This document shows, in pieces, positions 1 through 11,928 of a stretch of 64,000 bases of DNA; the stretch's first letter is position 1, and the number at the start of each line of letters is the position of its first letter. The position numbers and the translations under genes are program-made. Source of the stretch: Raphanus sativus (taxonomy: Eukaryota; Streptophyta; Magnoliopsida; Brassicales; Brassicaceae); contig NC_079516.1 of NCBI RefSeq assembly GCF_000801105.2, positions 52,187,265-52,251,264 of the forward strand, written 5' to 3'. The notes under the pieces are model-generated. The model did no database searches. It was given only the letters and a program-made list of their open reading frames with translations, and was not told the DNA's origin.

Positions 1-496
1 GGTTAATTAGGTTTAGTTAGGGTTAACTAGTAAACCATTTTGTAATTGTAAACCGATTTGTAATCGTAAACTGATTTGTAATCGTAAACCATGTAAACCA
101 AAATTCAATTTATAAAAATATCAATTTATTAAAATTTTGTCTACTAAACTGATTTAATTATAAATTAATTTATAATTTATGCTTTCTAAAAAATATATAT
201 ATTCTGGATAATTAGAAAAACAAAAAAATATATATATATTTTTAGTGGCAGTGAAAATGTGTTATTATAAAATGACGTAACAGCACGACATAAATGCCAT
301 AGAAAATTACATAATAGCACAAAACATGTGACAATAAATAAACGCTACAATACATATATTTATTGTAGCATACGAGAAACGCTGTGATAGGGGGGCGTCT
401 ACCATAGCTGCGGCTGTCAGAGCGTTTACAAAAACGCTACCAAAACCCTATGATAGCGTTTTTCGTGTGCTATTAATACTGATTTTTCTTGTAGTG
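1..496. mobile_element. CACTA-type DNA transposon, one end only (runs off left edge)
   Basis: The right end is ...TTTTTCTTGTAGTG, the inverse of CACTACAAGAAAA, which is the terminal signature also found on the elements at 29269-31870 and 35904-38019. The last few hundred bases hold subterminal repeats of the type AACGCTATCATAG / TAGCGTTTTT in both orientations, as CACTA elements usually do. The boundary is sharp: position 497 is separase coding sequence. The other end, any transposase and the second copy of a 3-bp target duplication (ACC at 497-499 would be one copy) lie outside the window. Confidence 0.72.
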
Positions 497-3400
497 ACCC
501 ACAGAAGGCATACGGTATACTTCTTGTCTTTTCAATGTTGGAATGTTCTCCCATGGAAGCATCTATTATACAGAATAACGACACATAAGTGAGTTACAGA
601 GAATACAACATGTTACACATCAATTAATAACATTGAAGACAATCAGACAAGTACCATATGATATTCTAGAATTCTCTCCTTTAATCTTAATACTCGTAAA
701 ATCTAATAAGGTTTTAAAATCAGTGAGAAAGATTATATCTTTCTTATGTTGTATGTACCAATCAAACTCTATTCTTTCAATGCACATTCAGAAAATGTGA
801 AAAAGAAAAGAAGATGAGATTTACCACAAACCTGAATCTCATGATCCAACACAAGAATGATCGGTTCTCCCTTCTCGTTATAATCTCCTGGCTTGATCCC
901 TGCGTCCCGTATCAGTTGTAAGGCTAGCCGGTACCTAATTTGAAGGTCATCAGATATACTGGTTCCATTTTCTTCATCAATATGGTCACTTGGACGACCT
1001 CCTATGTAGCAACCATTCTCTGAACAAAGCTGAGATATCCATGCGTCGCCGTCGGCTGTGTCATTTCCAAGGAAAACCTTTAGAAGTATCTCCTTTACTT
1101 CCATATTACATTTGTCCTTTAGCTCTTTAACCAACTCATGCAATTTACTATTTGAAGACTCTCCCAAAAGCAGATGCCTCCAGGGACCCAACCAGGTGTC
1201 TTCAAGGTTTCTATATATAATAATAATACAACACACTTCTTTTTAAAACAGAAATACGCTGTAGTCCAGAATTGTGCAACTATAAGTATGTTCACTATAT
1301 GCATCACCTCCGCATGGAATGTGTACCTTAGCAATTTAGCAAGACAAAGTTCAAGTTTCTTTCTCTTCTTAGGACAACCAGAATCAATTATGTAGTTTTC
1401 CAATATTAATCCAAATGCTGGGGCGACAACATCCACCACTGTGGAACCCCATGGAAAATCCCATCGTTTACTCGTCTTTTCAATCCCACCTGCTTTGGTA
1501 TTGGTAAGATTATTATTTCTATCCAGTAACAATGACATAAAGGAAACCCTCCTTGGTCAACCAATGGATAGTAGAGATTACCTTCTCTAAGTGGAGAATA
1601 AATTGGCAGAAGTACAGCTAAAGGCTGCTGACTCTTTGAGCTCAACCGTGACAAGAGCAGCCACCCACAAACATCGAGACTTTTCGTTAACTCCTGCAAC
1701 AATTTACTCAGTTTGCCTCCAAGCACGCTAATGCAGATGGCTGTCGTTTCTGGTAGACCATTGAAAAAGTTTTTTGCAAACTTAGAAAGACCGTCGGTGC
1801 TTTTGGGAGCAAGCCTGCAGTGTCAGGTAAAAGACAATGGACTCAGTAAGAAAAAAAAAAAACAAATAAATCCAACCTTAATCCATTTTTTTCTAGCTTT
1901 AAGACCTGAGAAAATCGAATTCTTCAGAAGCCTGCAGATCATAATGTTTTGGTCAGTGCAACTTATCATTTATTAAGCAAAACTAACAAGGGATATAAAT
2001 ATTAAGATACAACAAACATAACCAGTAAAGCAGACGGTAGGAAATTAATTTTGTTTACCAACCTCTTTATCTGAGTTGATAAATTTTGACAAGAAGTTGT
2101 AGTTGATATTACCACCAAGAGAGGCTTGATGATAATACGTAACCCAATGACTTAAAGAAAGCTCTCCGTCAGAGGAAAATGAGAACTCAGACTGTAAAGG
2201 AGATACCAGGTATAACACAGCAAGCAACCTTGAAATCTGTTGTAAATAAGCCAGTCTCTTTTTAATATATGTTGAATCACTATCAAAACATAAACATAAG
2301 AATAAAAAAAAACTTTACCTTTTGACAGAGTATCGGAACCTCTCTACTAAGTACAAAGGCCAACGTTAGCAATGAAACCAGCGTCTGATATGGAATATGT
2401 GATAAATCACATAAAACAGACCTATAAAAGATAGTGATCAGTAATGTCTGGTGAAATTATCAAATTGACATTTTATTAAATTTGTATTAACCAATATGAC
2501 GAACCTGGAGTGGCAACTTTGAAGACTCAACTTGCACAAGTTGTATAATATTCTTGCACGATCAAGACCAAATACATCTCCTTTGATTTCCTTCCCAATA
2601 AAATCCAGCAATGGACTGCGAGAAGAAGGTGAGCTGAGGATGGATACGGTACTGTTATATAAAGCAGCGACGCTATGCAAAATTGCTCCATGTGCTTGAT
2701 GAACCTTTCCAGATTTAGCCAACCGTTTTCCTGAAATGAAAAAAATCACTTTAGCTCTTAGAACAACCCATATTCTAGTCGAACATTACTCTGTGCATAA
2801 TATCCGTTCTTTGTTGGAAAAAGTAAATATAACAGAACATGCATGCATTTTAAAAACCATTGGTGATAAAGAAATAGCCGAGAAAGAAAGTAATCAGAAG
2901 CAAATAAAAACATACATTTTTAAAAGTGTATGAACCAAATTTTGGGCTGAATTTTAATTTCTAAGGACATGCAATTTTAAAAGTATAAAAATAGGATATT
3001 ATAAGGGATAAAGGCATACCAAGGCTGACAAGAACCGTGCACGCAAGCCTCCTTTGGTAAAATTGCCATTTCAAACTTATAAAGTCATTCGGCTGCTGAC
3101 TTATTCTATTGATGCAAACGCAGATTGTGTTTTTAGTGCCCCGCATCAACCCCTTTGCATCAGAGATATCAGATTCATCAATGAATCTACACTTCTCAGC
3201 AGGAAAATTTTGAGGTCGTTCTTCAAGTGATCGGCTCATTGAGCGAGTCAACCTTAAACTAGGCTGCTCCTTCATTCCGCAAGCATGTACAATCATAGCA
3301 CCTCCTCCACGCCTCCTTTTCGAGTCTCTTGGTTTCTCTACTTCGGCTGTTTGACTAATGCATCCTTTCCAAGCTGGGCAGCATATTTTTTGTAAGGCGG

Positions 3401-6400
3401 CACTATACAGCCTCTCAGATTGGCTTTGAGACACGTCTCCAAATTGCTTATCCAACGTAACCTCTAACATCAGCTTGCAGTTTCGGCAAGTAAAATCTCT
3501 TTGACTATCTGTTAGCAGCTTTTTCGCATTGTGGAGCTCCTTTTCTGCTAAATCCCAACACTGCATTTTATTGTAGACATTCCCTATTGGACAGAAAAAA
3601 CAAATAAGTGGCTTTCATGGCCTAAGGAAAATAGACAAATTGCAGAAAAAAAAATAAATGAAGCTTCATACCCAAAGCAAGAGAAAATGCAACGACAAAA
3701 GGTTGTAGACTCTGCATACATGAAATGGCTTTTCCCCAAGATAGAAAGCGTCCAGCCTTATCTATTTCCCCCATAAGCTCATAAATAACACCAATCTGCA
3801 TTTTTAAAACAGATTAACAATGCAGCCCAAGCACCTGCCAAGGAAGTTTTTTTATAAAAAAAAAAAAACAAGACCTGTAGATAGCTTTCCAAATAACATT
3901 GGAGCAAAATCCAAGGGCTTAAGTAGCAGCGGCTAACATCCCAGAGAAAAGTTTCACATGGCCATGAATCAGTAGCTTTAAGACTTGAAACTTCAAATTT
4001 ATTAAAAACGTAAGTCATTATTTCTACTGCACTGGTTTGGTATTCAGGTTCGCTCTTCAGTTGATATCTAAACCATTTTTCAAGAAGAAAACCTCGAATC
4101 CGGAGTGCTTCCCTAGCATAAGAGAGAGCCTATAAGAAAAAGGAAGATTTATTAATAATCTTGATATTAAAAACAAACTTTCATAAAGTATCAAGAAAAA
4201 ACTACAACCAGTTGCTATATACTAGTAAGACTCTCATGATTCAAAAACTAGCGTACCTTGTATAAATTACCACATGACAGTTCTCTTTCACTGAGATCAT
4301 AATACAGAGATGCAGCAACAAAAGACGAGAAACATAGATCCTGGGAGACAAAATCATCACATTTTAGCCAAACAGTATACTTTAGAAGAAAATAATAGAT
4401 CCATCTATTTTCTTACACTTGAGACTGGTTTGGAAGTTGTGTCTAGTTCGGAAGCTGTGTGTTTAATCTCATCTATTGTGATGTCTGATTCATGTATGTT
4501 CAGCTTGAACCCAATTGATTTTGCTTTTGAAAACTGCAAGCAACTTTTCCAGAAATCTGTTGACTCTGATATTTCACCAAAGTAGCATGATAATCCCCTG
4601 ATGACAGCATCATCTATTGGAGAAAGACATAACGCATGACTTAGCCTTCTACAATCCCACAACATTGCCAAAGCATCCTTCAATCTGACATTTCTCCCTT
4701 TGATGATTCTAAACATCAAGTCGTATATGCGTTGATGGAGCTCTATCCAACCCTAAAATTGGAGGGAAATAGAAGTATTAAAGGCTACAAAAATTGTAAA
4801 ACAATCAGAATGAATGGTATATCCCAAGAGCACAAATTCTAATATGATAAAATTACAAAGTTTACCTTTATTGAGACCAAATCAATTACATTGAACAGTA
4901 GAGGAATCACGTTTTCCAGGGGAATAGTGTCACCTGACTGAATCCCAACCCATAGATTCAAAGATTTGTTAATGTCTTCGAAAACTTCCTGCACATAAAA
5001 GTAAGATAGGAAGTAAAAAAATAGCATACAGATATAGACATTAGAGACGAAACATAAATAAATAAAGAAAATTGACATAACTCAATGATGTTACCTTGGA
5101 CGCTGGTTTAGTTTCTTGGAAGCATAACGCTCTTAAGAAATATGCAATAATTAGTTGGAAACAAGTCTCATGGCTCTCATTAAATATGCTTTCCTGTGTC
5201 AATGACAAAGAAATCATTCACAAAAAGAATTGAACGGTAGACAAGCTGTTAAACATATAGCTAGTAAATAAATTACCAAATTAGATATTCTTTCTGATAA
5301 ATGACGAACACACTCTTCTTCAGCACGCGCTTTTTCATCACGCGCTTGTTCAACACGCGCTTTTAACTCTTGTTCAACCCGCACTTTTTCAACACACTCT
5401 TGCTCAACACGCTCTAGTTCAGCTCTAGCAATCCTTGCTTTCCATGTTAAAACTTTTGCTCTCTCAAAGAATAGATCTTTTGTGATGAAAACATCATCCA
5501 AAAGGATATCAGCAATTTTTATCTGATTTGCGCGACATAATTTGGAGCACACAGGAACGAACTCCTCATAAGCAAGAATCTCCTACATGTGTGATGTAAG
5601 AATATAAGTTCAAGTTATTTGTAAATGACAACAAAATATATATAAAAGTAAGCTAGAATGCAATGTCACTTATTGCATCAATTAAGGAATTGATAGGATC
5701 CCAACCTGCTCCAAGATATTTACAGTCACTATTTTCGAAATCTTCTGAGAAGATGACAGTAAGGAGTGAAAGAGTGTACATGAGTCAGCCAGATCAGGAC
5801 TCTTATGACGCTCGTGTTGTATCTGATGATAAAATGCAATTAGAAGCGTGAATTAGAAAGCAAGCGGAAAACACAAAAGCATAAAAGTTACCTTAACCCA
5901 CTGTTGTATTATTGGTGTAAGGTGTGGTAAACTTTTGATGAGTTTTTTAGCTTCAGACCAATTTTCTACAATAAACAAAACAAGCTCCCCAATTTCTAGC
6001 TCCCCATTTTTCTCGAGAACATCTAGATAGTATGCAGATTTGTGACATGACTCGCTCACAAAATCAATAACTACTTTTGTGTCCTCGGATGAGTTAAGCT
6101 CGACATTTACAAATTTCGGACACAGGAGTCTAACACAATTCCACATGGTTCTAATACATAATTTGAACGCCATGGAAACCTGCAAAGTACAACCATCAAT
6201 ATTATGAAAAATAGACTAGGCTTTTCAAAGAAAAAAAAACTTGTAATAAAATGAAAACTTAGCGCTCAGGTATGCAACCTTTTCAGAATGCTTTATATTG
6301 TCACCAGTTACAGGAAATGAAGCACATAGATGTATGAGCTCTGGAGGTGAAATCCATGGACTAGCAATTACATCCTCAACTAGGCAGGAAGTGATCTAAA

Positions 6401-7651
6401 CATGGAAAAACTTAGATGGTTAGTTTGCCAGGAACTACGACCTCACAAAAAGAAGAGTGTAAATAAAATCCACAGGTAAGCATTTCACCTTCAGTGTTGA
6501 GATGCAGAAGTCATGCAGTGAATCCTTATCGAGAAAACGCTGCGGCTCTGCTGGTTCTTTAAGGATCGAGAGTGCACACTCTCCCATAGCCGAGACGAGC
6601 ATTGTGAGCATTTTATTGATGTCAGCATTTCCAATACGATCACTTTCAGTAAGACGGTTATTATTGTTTTGTTCTTTGTTAAGTGGCCGCATCAGAGTGT
6701 CAAACCACTCTGAACCAACTAGACCACATGATTCATCCTCCCCAGCTTTCCTCTCATTAAACTGACTACTGAGTTTCTCTCTAAGATTGTAGCTAGTCCC
6801 AGCACTATCCTGATACAGAGATGGATGCATCTTCTTGGTTTTCTGAAACACACGCAAGCATATGATTTAAGACTTGGAATGGCATAAACAGCGGTGAAAC
6901 TAGAGAAAACAGATTCATTAGATTGTTTCAGTTCACAACCTCAGCAAATCCTAAGTTGCTACTATAGCAAAATGCTCTAAGACATGCAATTCATGATATT
7001 CTAAAGCCACAAAACCACATCATTCTCAATAATGAATTTCAAAAATTAACTATAATCAACACACACCCGCCAAATCTTCTGACAAGGTGAATCAGTGTTT
7101 GTTCTTGAAGCCCTAAACAGAAGAAGCTGTTTCCATGGCTCGTCACTTCCATAAGAATCCCACTTTGATCTATCCGGCAAAGAACAAACAGATATGTCAC
7201 ATGGATCCTTGGCAGCCTCACTTAACCATTTCAGTGTCTCCACAGAACAATCCCGTTTCCTCTTCCCAGGCGAAGAACGATCCTCGTTGTTGTCACCAGA
7301 ATCAACTTTCTCAAGATTCTTTGTTTCCCATAAAAACCATTTGAACTCTGCTCCTACTTTCCTCAACTCGTACTTGCTCTTCACTTGAGATACAAAGTCT
7401 CTAAGCCTACCAATCAGATCATACGAGACTCCAGGCAACCCCGCGCTAGTATCTCTGTTCAACCATCGAGCAAGTGCTGCGAGATACTTGACATAGATGG
7501 ATTTCGCAGATACAGAGTCATCAAACCCTAATCCAAACTCGTCACCAACTTCACCCCATGCAGCTTTCTCAGAAACGGCTTTAAAACCGCCTCTGTTACT
7601 CACGTTGGTGAAAAGTCTGAGCAAATCCATGGATCTCCCGTCGCTAGTCAT
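497..7651 (-). pseudogene. ESP: Separase-like gene with ARID-like N-terminus, interrupted by a transposon in the protease domain
   Basis: Separase is the clan CD cysteine protease that cleaves cohesin at anaphase. At least 16 exons can be followed. The ATG at 7651 opens an ARID-like domain (LLRLFTNVSNRGGF, AWGEV, IYVKYLAALARWL). The next exon (6843-6488) carries MHPSLYQD and YNLREKL and then runs without a stop into separase-like helical repeat sequence. Later exons contain separase hallmarks: ALSYAREALRIRG, SWGKAISCMQSLQPFVVAFS, FFNGLPETTAICISVLGG, PWGSTVVDVVAPAF, NLEDTWLGPWRHLLLGE, and in the last exon (562-497) LPWENIPTLKRQEVYRMPSVG. The next base belongs to a CACTA end, so the region with the catalytic His and Cys is displaced beyond the left edge. 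Two exon joins (about 2063/1826, and near 1530-1600) do not keep frame with any intron I can see. It is probably a non-functional copy; a functional paralogue elsewhere is expected because separase is essential. Confidence 0.78.
5270..5460 (-). repeat. Degenerate short repeat inside a separase exon (charged coiled-coil insertion)
   Basis: Within the exon at about 5580-5275 the DNA repeats themes such as CACGCGCTTTTTC, CACGCGCTTGTTCAA and CACACTCTTGCTCAA every 18-21 bases. The encoded stretch is strings of R/K/E/A/V with the recurring units RVEQE, ARVEQ and ARAEEEC, likely a charged alpha helix. It sits where I would expect an ordinary TPR-like helix pair, between WKARIARA and HLSERIS. Confidence 0.6.
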
Positions 7652-8469
7652 AGGAGGGAGAGGTGGAGGTGAGGACAAAACTCACGAGGAAAGAGGGCTT
7701 AAACCCTTAAAAATATATATTCTGATACGCAGACAAGGATACTTTCCATTAACTTGAATAAGAAGTTACATACAACTATGAGTTTAATGAATAAGTAAAT
7801 TACATATCCAACCATATTTTAATTAGGTTATCCAGACCCAAACCCACAACATAGGGATCTACAGATTTTTTTTTAAATACCAGGGATCTACAGATTTTTT
7901 TTTTAAATACCATAACTATTAGGATAAGCTCCGCGCTCTGCACGGAATGAAATTGTTATTTTTATTATGTTTTGGAGAATGAAATAATAGTTCGGTTTCA
8001 TTTGGATTAGGGATGTTCAATCCGAATATCGGGTTGGTTTCGATTCAGTTCGGTTTTTCGATTTTTCGGTTAGTAAAATATAACTACTATTATATATCTA
8101 TATTTACTTCGGCTTGATTTGATTTATATACCGTAGATTTTCAGTTTATTCGATCTTATACCAAAAACATAATTATTTAGTTTAAGATCATATTATACGA
8201 ATTTTACATTTATATTGTCAAAAAATCATTTATTAAAACAAAGAAGGAAGAGACTGATAAAAAACAGCAAATAAAGAGTACACAGCAACGAAAAAGAATC
8301 AACTTGCATTAATCTTTTTTTAGTAATTCTTGTTACAACAAATGCTTTCTTTCTCACTATGTGATCTTTTATAAACAAATCAGCGGACTGAAACATATCA
8401 ACATTGTTAACTGACATTCCCCCTTTGTGTAGTGATCTTACCAAACCAGGAATGTTGCTAGACTTTCTT
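7652..8469. other. Intergenic region between separase 5' end and transporter 3' end
   Basis: It holds the 5' flank of the separase/ARID gene. A 31-bp tandem duplication lies at about 7855-7912 (GGGATCTACAG plus a T-run, twice). About 7990-8180 is CGGTT/CGGGTT-rich and resembles the degenerate edges of non-autonomous transposons seen at 18.1-18.7 and 52.8-53.4 kb. I see no gene. Confidence 0.5.
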
Positions 8470-10866
8470 TCACTCGAGTAGCAACGGTTGACACAAAGGC
8501 TTTAGTATCGTGCTGTCCAGCTCCATAAAATACGTGACAACGACTCCGATAAAAGAGCATACCGCTGGGACAAGTCCTAATCCATATCTTGTCACCGAGA
8601 AGTCAAAACTATGTTGTATGTTTACATCAACTTGTGGTGAACTAGCCCCTGCACCATTTTTGTCCAAAATCACACATCCATCAAACAATGTTTTTTCATA
8701 ATATTTCTAAGTAAGAAAGAAAGAAACTTACTTTGGTGTGACTGAAGAACATATAAAGCAAGCCCACATGACATTTTATCTAAGAAGCTTAAAGACCCAC
8801 AAACAAAAGCACATCCACCAAGCTCTGAACCAATCAACACACTCTGCATGCTAATTGCTGTCACCTGTTAAAAAAAATGTGATACATTATAGTTTCCTTC
8901 CCTATATACCACATGAAGACATCAGATATAGCAGAGGAGTGTGACAGTGTCTTACTAGAATCAATGCATTTGCGATGCCGATAAAGACAGAGATCGCATA
9001 CATGAATGAGTTAATGCCTTTGGGCAATAAAAGGATCGATACACCACAGAACATCCAAATGATACCACCAGCACAGTAATAGGCCTTGAGACGCTTCCCA
9101 TTCCATGGAATCTCCTATCATAACAGAAACAAAAGCATAAAGTTTTACAGAAGGAGAAGAAGACACAACAAGTGCGTTTGAACTTTGTTGTTACCTGAAG
9201 CATAACCGACACAACGAAGCTGCAGATGTAGATTATTGCAGGAATCTGAATTATTGAAAAACATTGATCATACAAAAGTGTAATGACCACAGAGAGGAAA
9301 GGTTTTTTTATTGCTTCTTCACTTACGAGAGCTTTAGCGGATTGAGCCATTTGAAGGTCATCAATGACAAAGAATGCAAGATACGCCTGAGAGTTATTAG
9401 AAAGTAATCTTGGAGTTGTAAGTAATGATCCAAGTACAAGCGAAGCAAGAGAAGATACAGAAACTAACCTGTGAAACATTCAGAACTAGTCGTGTGAGGA
9501 GGTAAACCACAGCGACTTGATAATATAGAATCTTACGGAACCAATAAGCCCATGGTATTCTCGTTCGGTTACTTTCTCTTAGATTTATCCTCAGCCTTTT
9601 GAAAGTCAAAGACAAGCAATGAAACTTTGGTAAAGGTGGTTTGAGTTAAAAGCATTTCAGAGAAAAAAGTGTGTGTTACCGTGGTTCCTTTGTCCCCATA
9701 AGGAATATGACCACAAAGCAGCAGCCAACGGTGATGCATGAATAAGCAATCCAACGATACTGTAGAGTTAAAGACAGAGTTAAAATCATATTGAAAGGCA
9801 TTGACTTTGAATGATGTATATAAAAGCACAAACCTGTGACTCGGTGTTTTCTTTTGTATCAGCTTTGCTAACACCAAATACAACTAAAGCAATCGCGTAT
9901 AAGCCTAAGTTAGCAACCTGAGAACAAACAGTGGGCAGAGAAGTTTAAGAAGACATGTTTAGAGAGACCAAAATAAGACCAAGAGGGGAAGAAGAGCTGA
10001 CCATGCTAAAGGCGTTACGGGAGCTTGTTAATGCTACTCTGCTTGTTGAGTTCAATGTAATGCAATTGACCATAGCCCTAAAGAGCATACACATTTAATG
10101 AATACTCAATCTGGGGGTAACCTTCAGAGAAGATAAAATGTATAAAAAAAGAAAGAGTGGTTTACATGTGGGAAACCTGAGTAGCTGCCCATCCTATGTT
10201 GAAGATAGCTGCAAACGTGCTGTAAGATAATGTTTCTATCGTTAAAGAAGTACTATGGAGGATTGAACAGGGCAAGCAACCGCCAAAGACAGAGGAAAAT
10301 GAGATAGCCACTAAGAGGGATCCTGCGGCGTGCCAGATTTTGAAATGTCCAAATCTGTCAATCTGTCAAATGTGAAGAAGACAGAGATGCGAGAATCATT
10401 TACAATTGTTCCACTCTTCCTTTAAACATTACCATATAACAAGACCATTGTAACTTAAGTGACATGAGACTAAGAGAACCTAGAGGTCTAAACAGAGTTC
10501 CATGAACACCAAAAAACAAGTTGTGACAACAAAGAAGTTACCAATTCACCAATGAAGATAGTAGCAAAACCATCAGCAACTTGACCAGAGAGCATGACAA
10601 TTGCAGCATCCCTACACCAAGAAACAACAACAAAAACCTTTGACAAGAGCTCACTAAAGTGAAGACATTCACAAAACTCAGAGTTTTTTTTAAGACCTTG
10701 GGGAGAGACCAATCTGAGTCAAGAAGAGGAGGAGGTAAGTGAACCAACAAGAAGCAGTGATGTCATTAAGCATATGCCCAACTCCATAGTAAAACACAGA
10801 CAGTCTCCCAAGTGGTTTCGTGAACGAATCCTCTTCTTCTTCTCCAACAATCACGGATGACGTCAT
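8470..10866 (-). CDS. MFS transporter, MFSD12-like (12 exons, 461 aa)
   Basis: This is a multi-pass membrane transporter of the major facilitator superfamily. The first exon has RLSVFYYGVGHMLNDITA and LLLFLTQIGLSPR; exon 2 has MLSGQVADGFATIFIGEL and exon 3 starts IDRFGHFKIWH, the conserved loop between helices 2 and 3. Twelve exons keep one frame: 10866-10697, 10611-10542, 10362-10166, 10077-10002, 9917-9834, 9759-9680, 9595-9469, 9386-9327, 9245-9195, 9114-8956, 8864-8732 and 8648-8470, all with GT-AG introns and 1386 coding bases. About eleven to twelve hydrophobic segments are visible. I chose the ATG at 10866 because the sequence just after it (MTSSVIVGEEEED) is a typical short acidic cytosolic start; an upstream in-frame ATG at 10962 is less likely. 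The animal MFSD12 is linked to lysosomal/melanosomal cysteine uptake; the plant substrate is unknown to me. No break was seen. Confidence 0.9.
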
Positions 10867-11286
10867 CAACTCTGTTTTTTTTTTGCCTAGTCTGCAAAAG
10901 CGTGCACGGAATGGAATACCCATCAATGAATTTGGAAGACCCAGATCATGAAATTTGAACAAAAGTATCTAAAAATACGAACTTTCAGATTGAAGACATA
11001 TGAAACAGAGGAGGTTTTCAGAAGGAGAAAGGAACAGGCTTTCGTACCTGTGGAGTGAAACAGAGGAAACTTCTGATCAGAGAATTTAATTTGAATCAGA
11101 CCCTATTGAGAGATTATATCTCAAAGAAAAGTCTGTGGGAGATCAACGAGAAACTTGCATCCTTGTTTCAGTACAAGTTGATGATGTCTTGCAATGACAC
11201 GAATCTTTATGTTAAAAACGTTTGATATATTGCGTAAAGACGTGAAATTGCTTCTGTCTGGGATTTCGATTTTTAGATATTAATGG
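10867..11286. other. 5' flank of the MFS transporter gene
   Basis: Probable 5' untranslated region and promoter of the minus-strand transporter. Splice-like sequence near 11040-11050 suggests a 5' UTR intron is possible. No other coding sequence recognised. Confidence 0.4.
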
Positions 11287-11294
11287 AGTCAGAT

Positions 11295-11920
11295 CAATGT
11301 TTTGAAAACCGGATCGGACACCGACTCGGTGAAGCTACTGGTTGACTGGTTAGACCGGTTCAACCGGATTTTTTATTTATATAAAAATGTATATAATTAT
11401 ATATTTATACTATATAAACTTTACTTTTACATATAATACTTTCTCTATTCTTTTTTTATTAACTCAAAATAGACAACAAACATAAATCTGATTACTATGT
11501 AAACTAAAAATTAAAAAAAAAACAAATGATTTACAGCTAAAACAATCATATTTATTTATTTTTACAACTAACATTTCAAATTTTAAGAATATGGTAAAAT
11601 AAAAATAGTATATGAGAGTCAGAAATATATTTTTCACATTTTTTTCTTAGAAAAATAAAAAATCAATTAAATAGTGATAGTTGAACACTAATTATAAAAT
11701 ATTAAATTTTAGCTAGTAATAATTAAAAACACTTAATTATATGTTAATTTTTAAGAACCGGGTTTTAAAATTAAACCGGGTCACCGGTTTTACCGGGTTT
11801 CAGCCGGTTTTACTGGTTTTTATCAAATCCGGGTTTTAAACCGAACCGGACTCGGTTTCTTCAGCGAGTCACGGTCGGACCGGTTCGACCGACCGGTCCG
11901 ATCCGATTTTCAAAACACTG
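11295..11920. mobile_element. Non-autonomous hAT-type element (626 bp) with 8-bp target duplication
   Basis: The element starts CAATGTTTTGAAAACCGGAT and its other end is the inverse of CAGTGTTTTGAAAATCGGAT. It is flanked by a perfect direct repeat AGTCAGAT at 11287-11294 and 11921-11928. Eight-base duplications and CA(A/G)TG ends are typical of hAT transposons. The subterminal parts are rich in CCGGTT/AACCGG motifs and the centre is AT-rich without coding capacity. Confidence 0.85.
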
Positions 11921-11928
11921 AGTCAGAT

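Noticed and set aside
1..40. Telomere-like words (GGTTAATTAGGTTTAGTTAGGG type) at the left edge
   Set aside because: Only a few imperfect TTTAGGG-like words occur and they fall within a transposon; no array.
11295..11920. Considered as a Mutator-type element with 9-bp duplication (GAGTCAGAT)
   Set aside because: Including the ninth base on the right would use the last base of the conserved CAGTG end; an 8-bp duplication with CA(A/G)TG termini fits hAT better.
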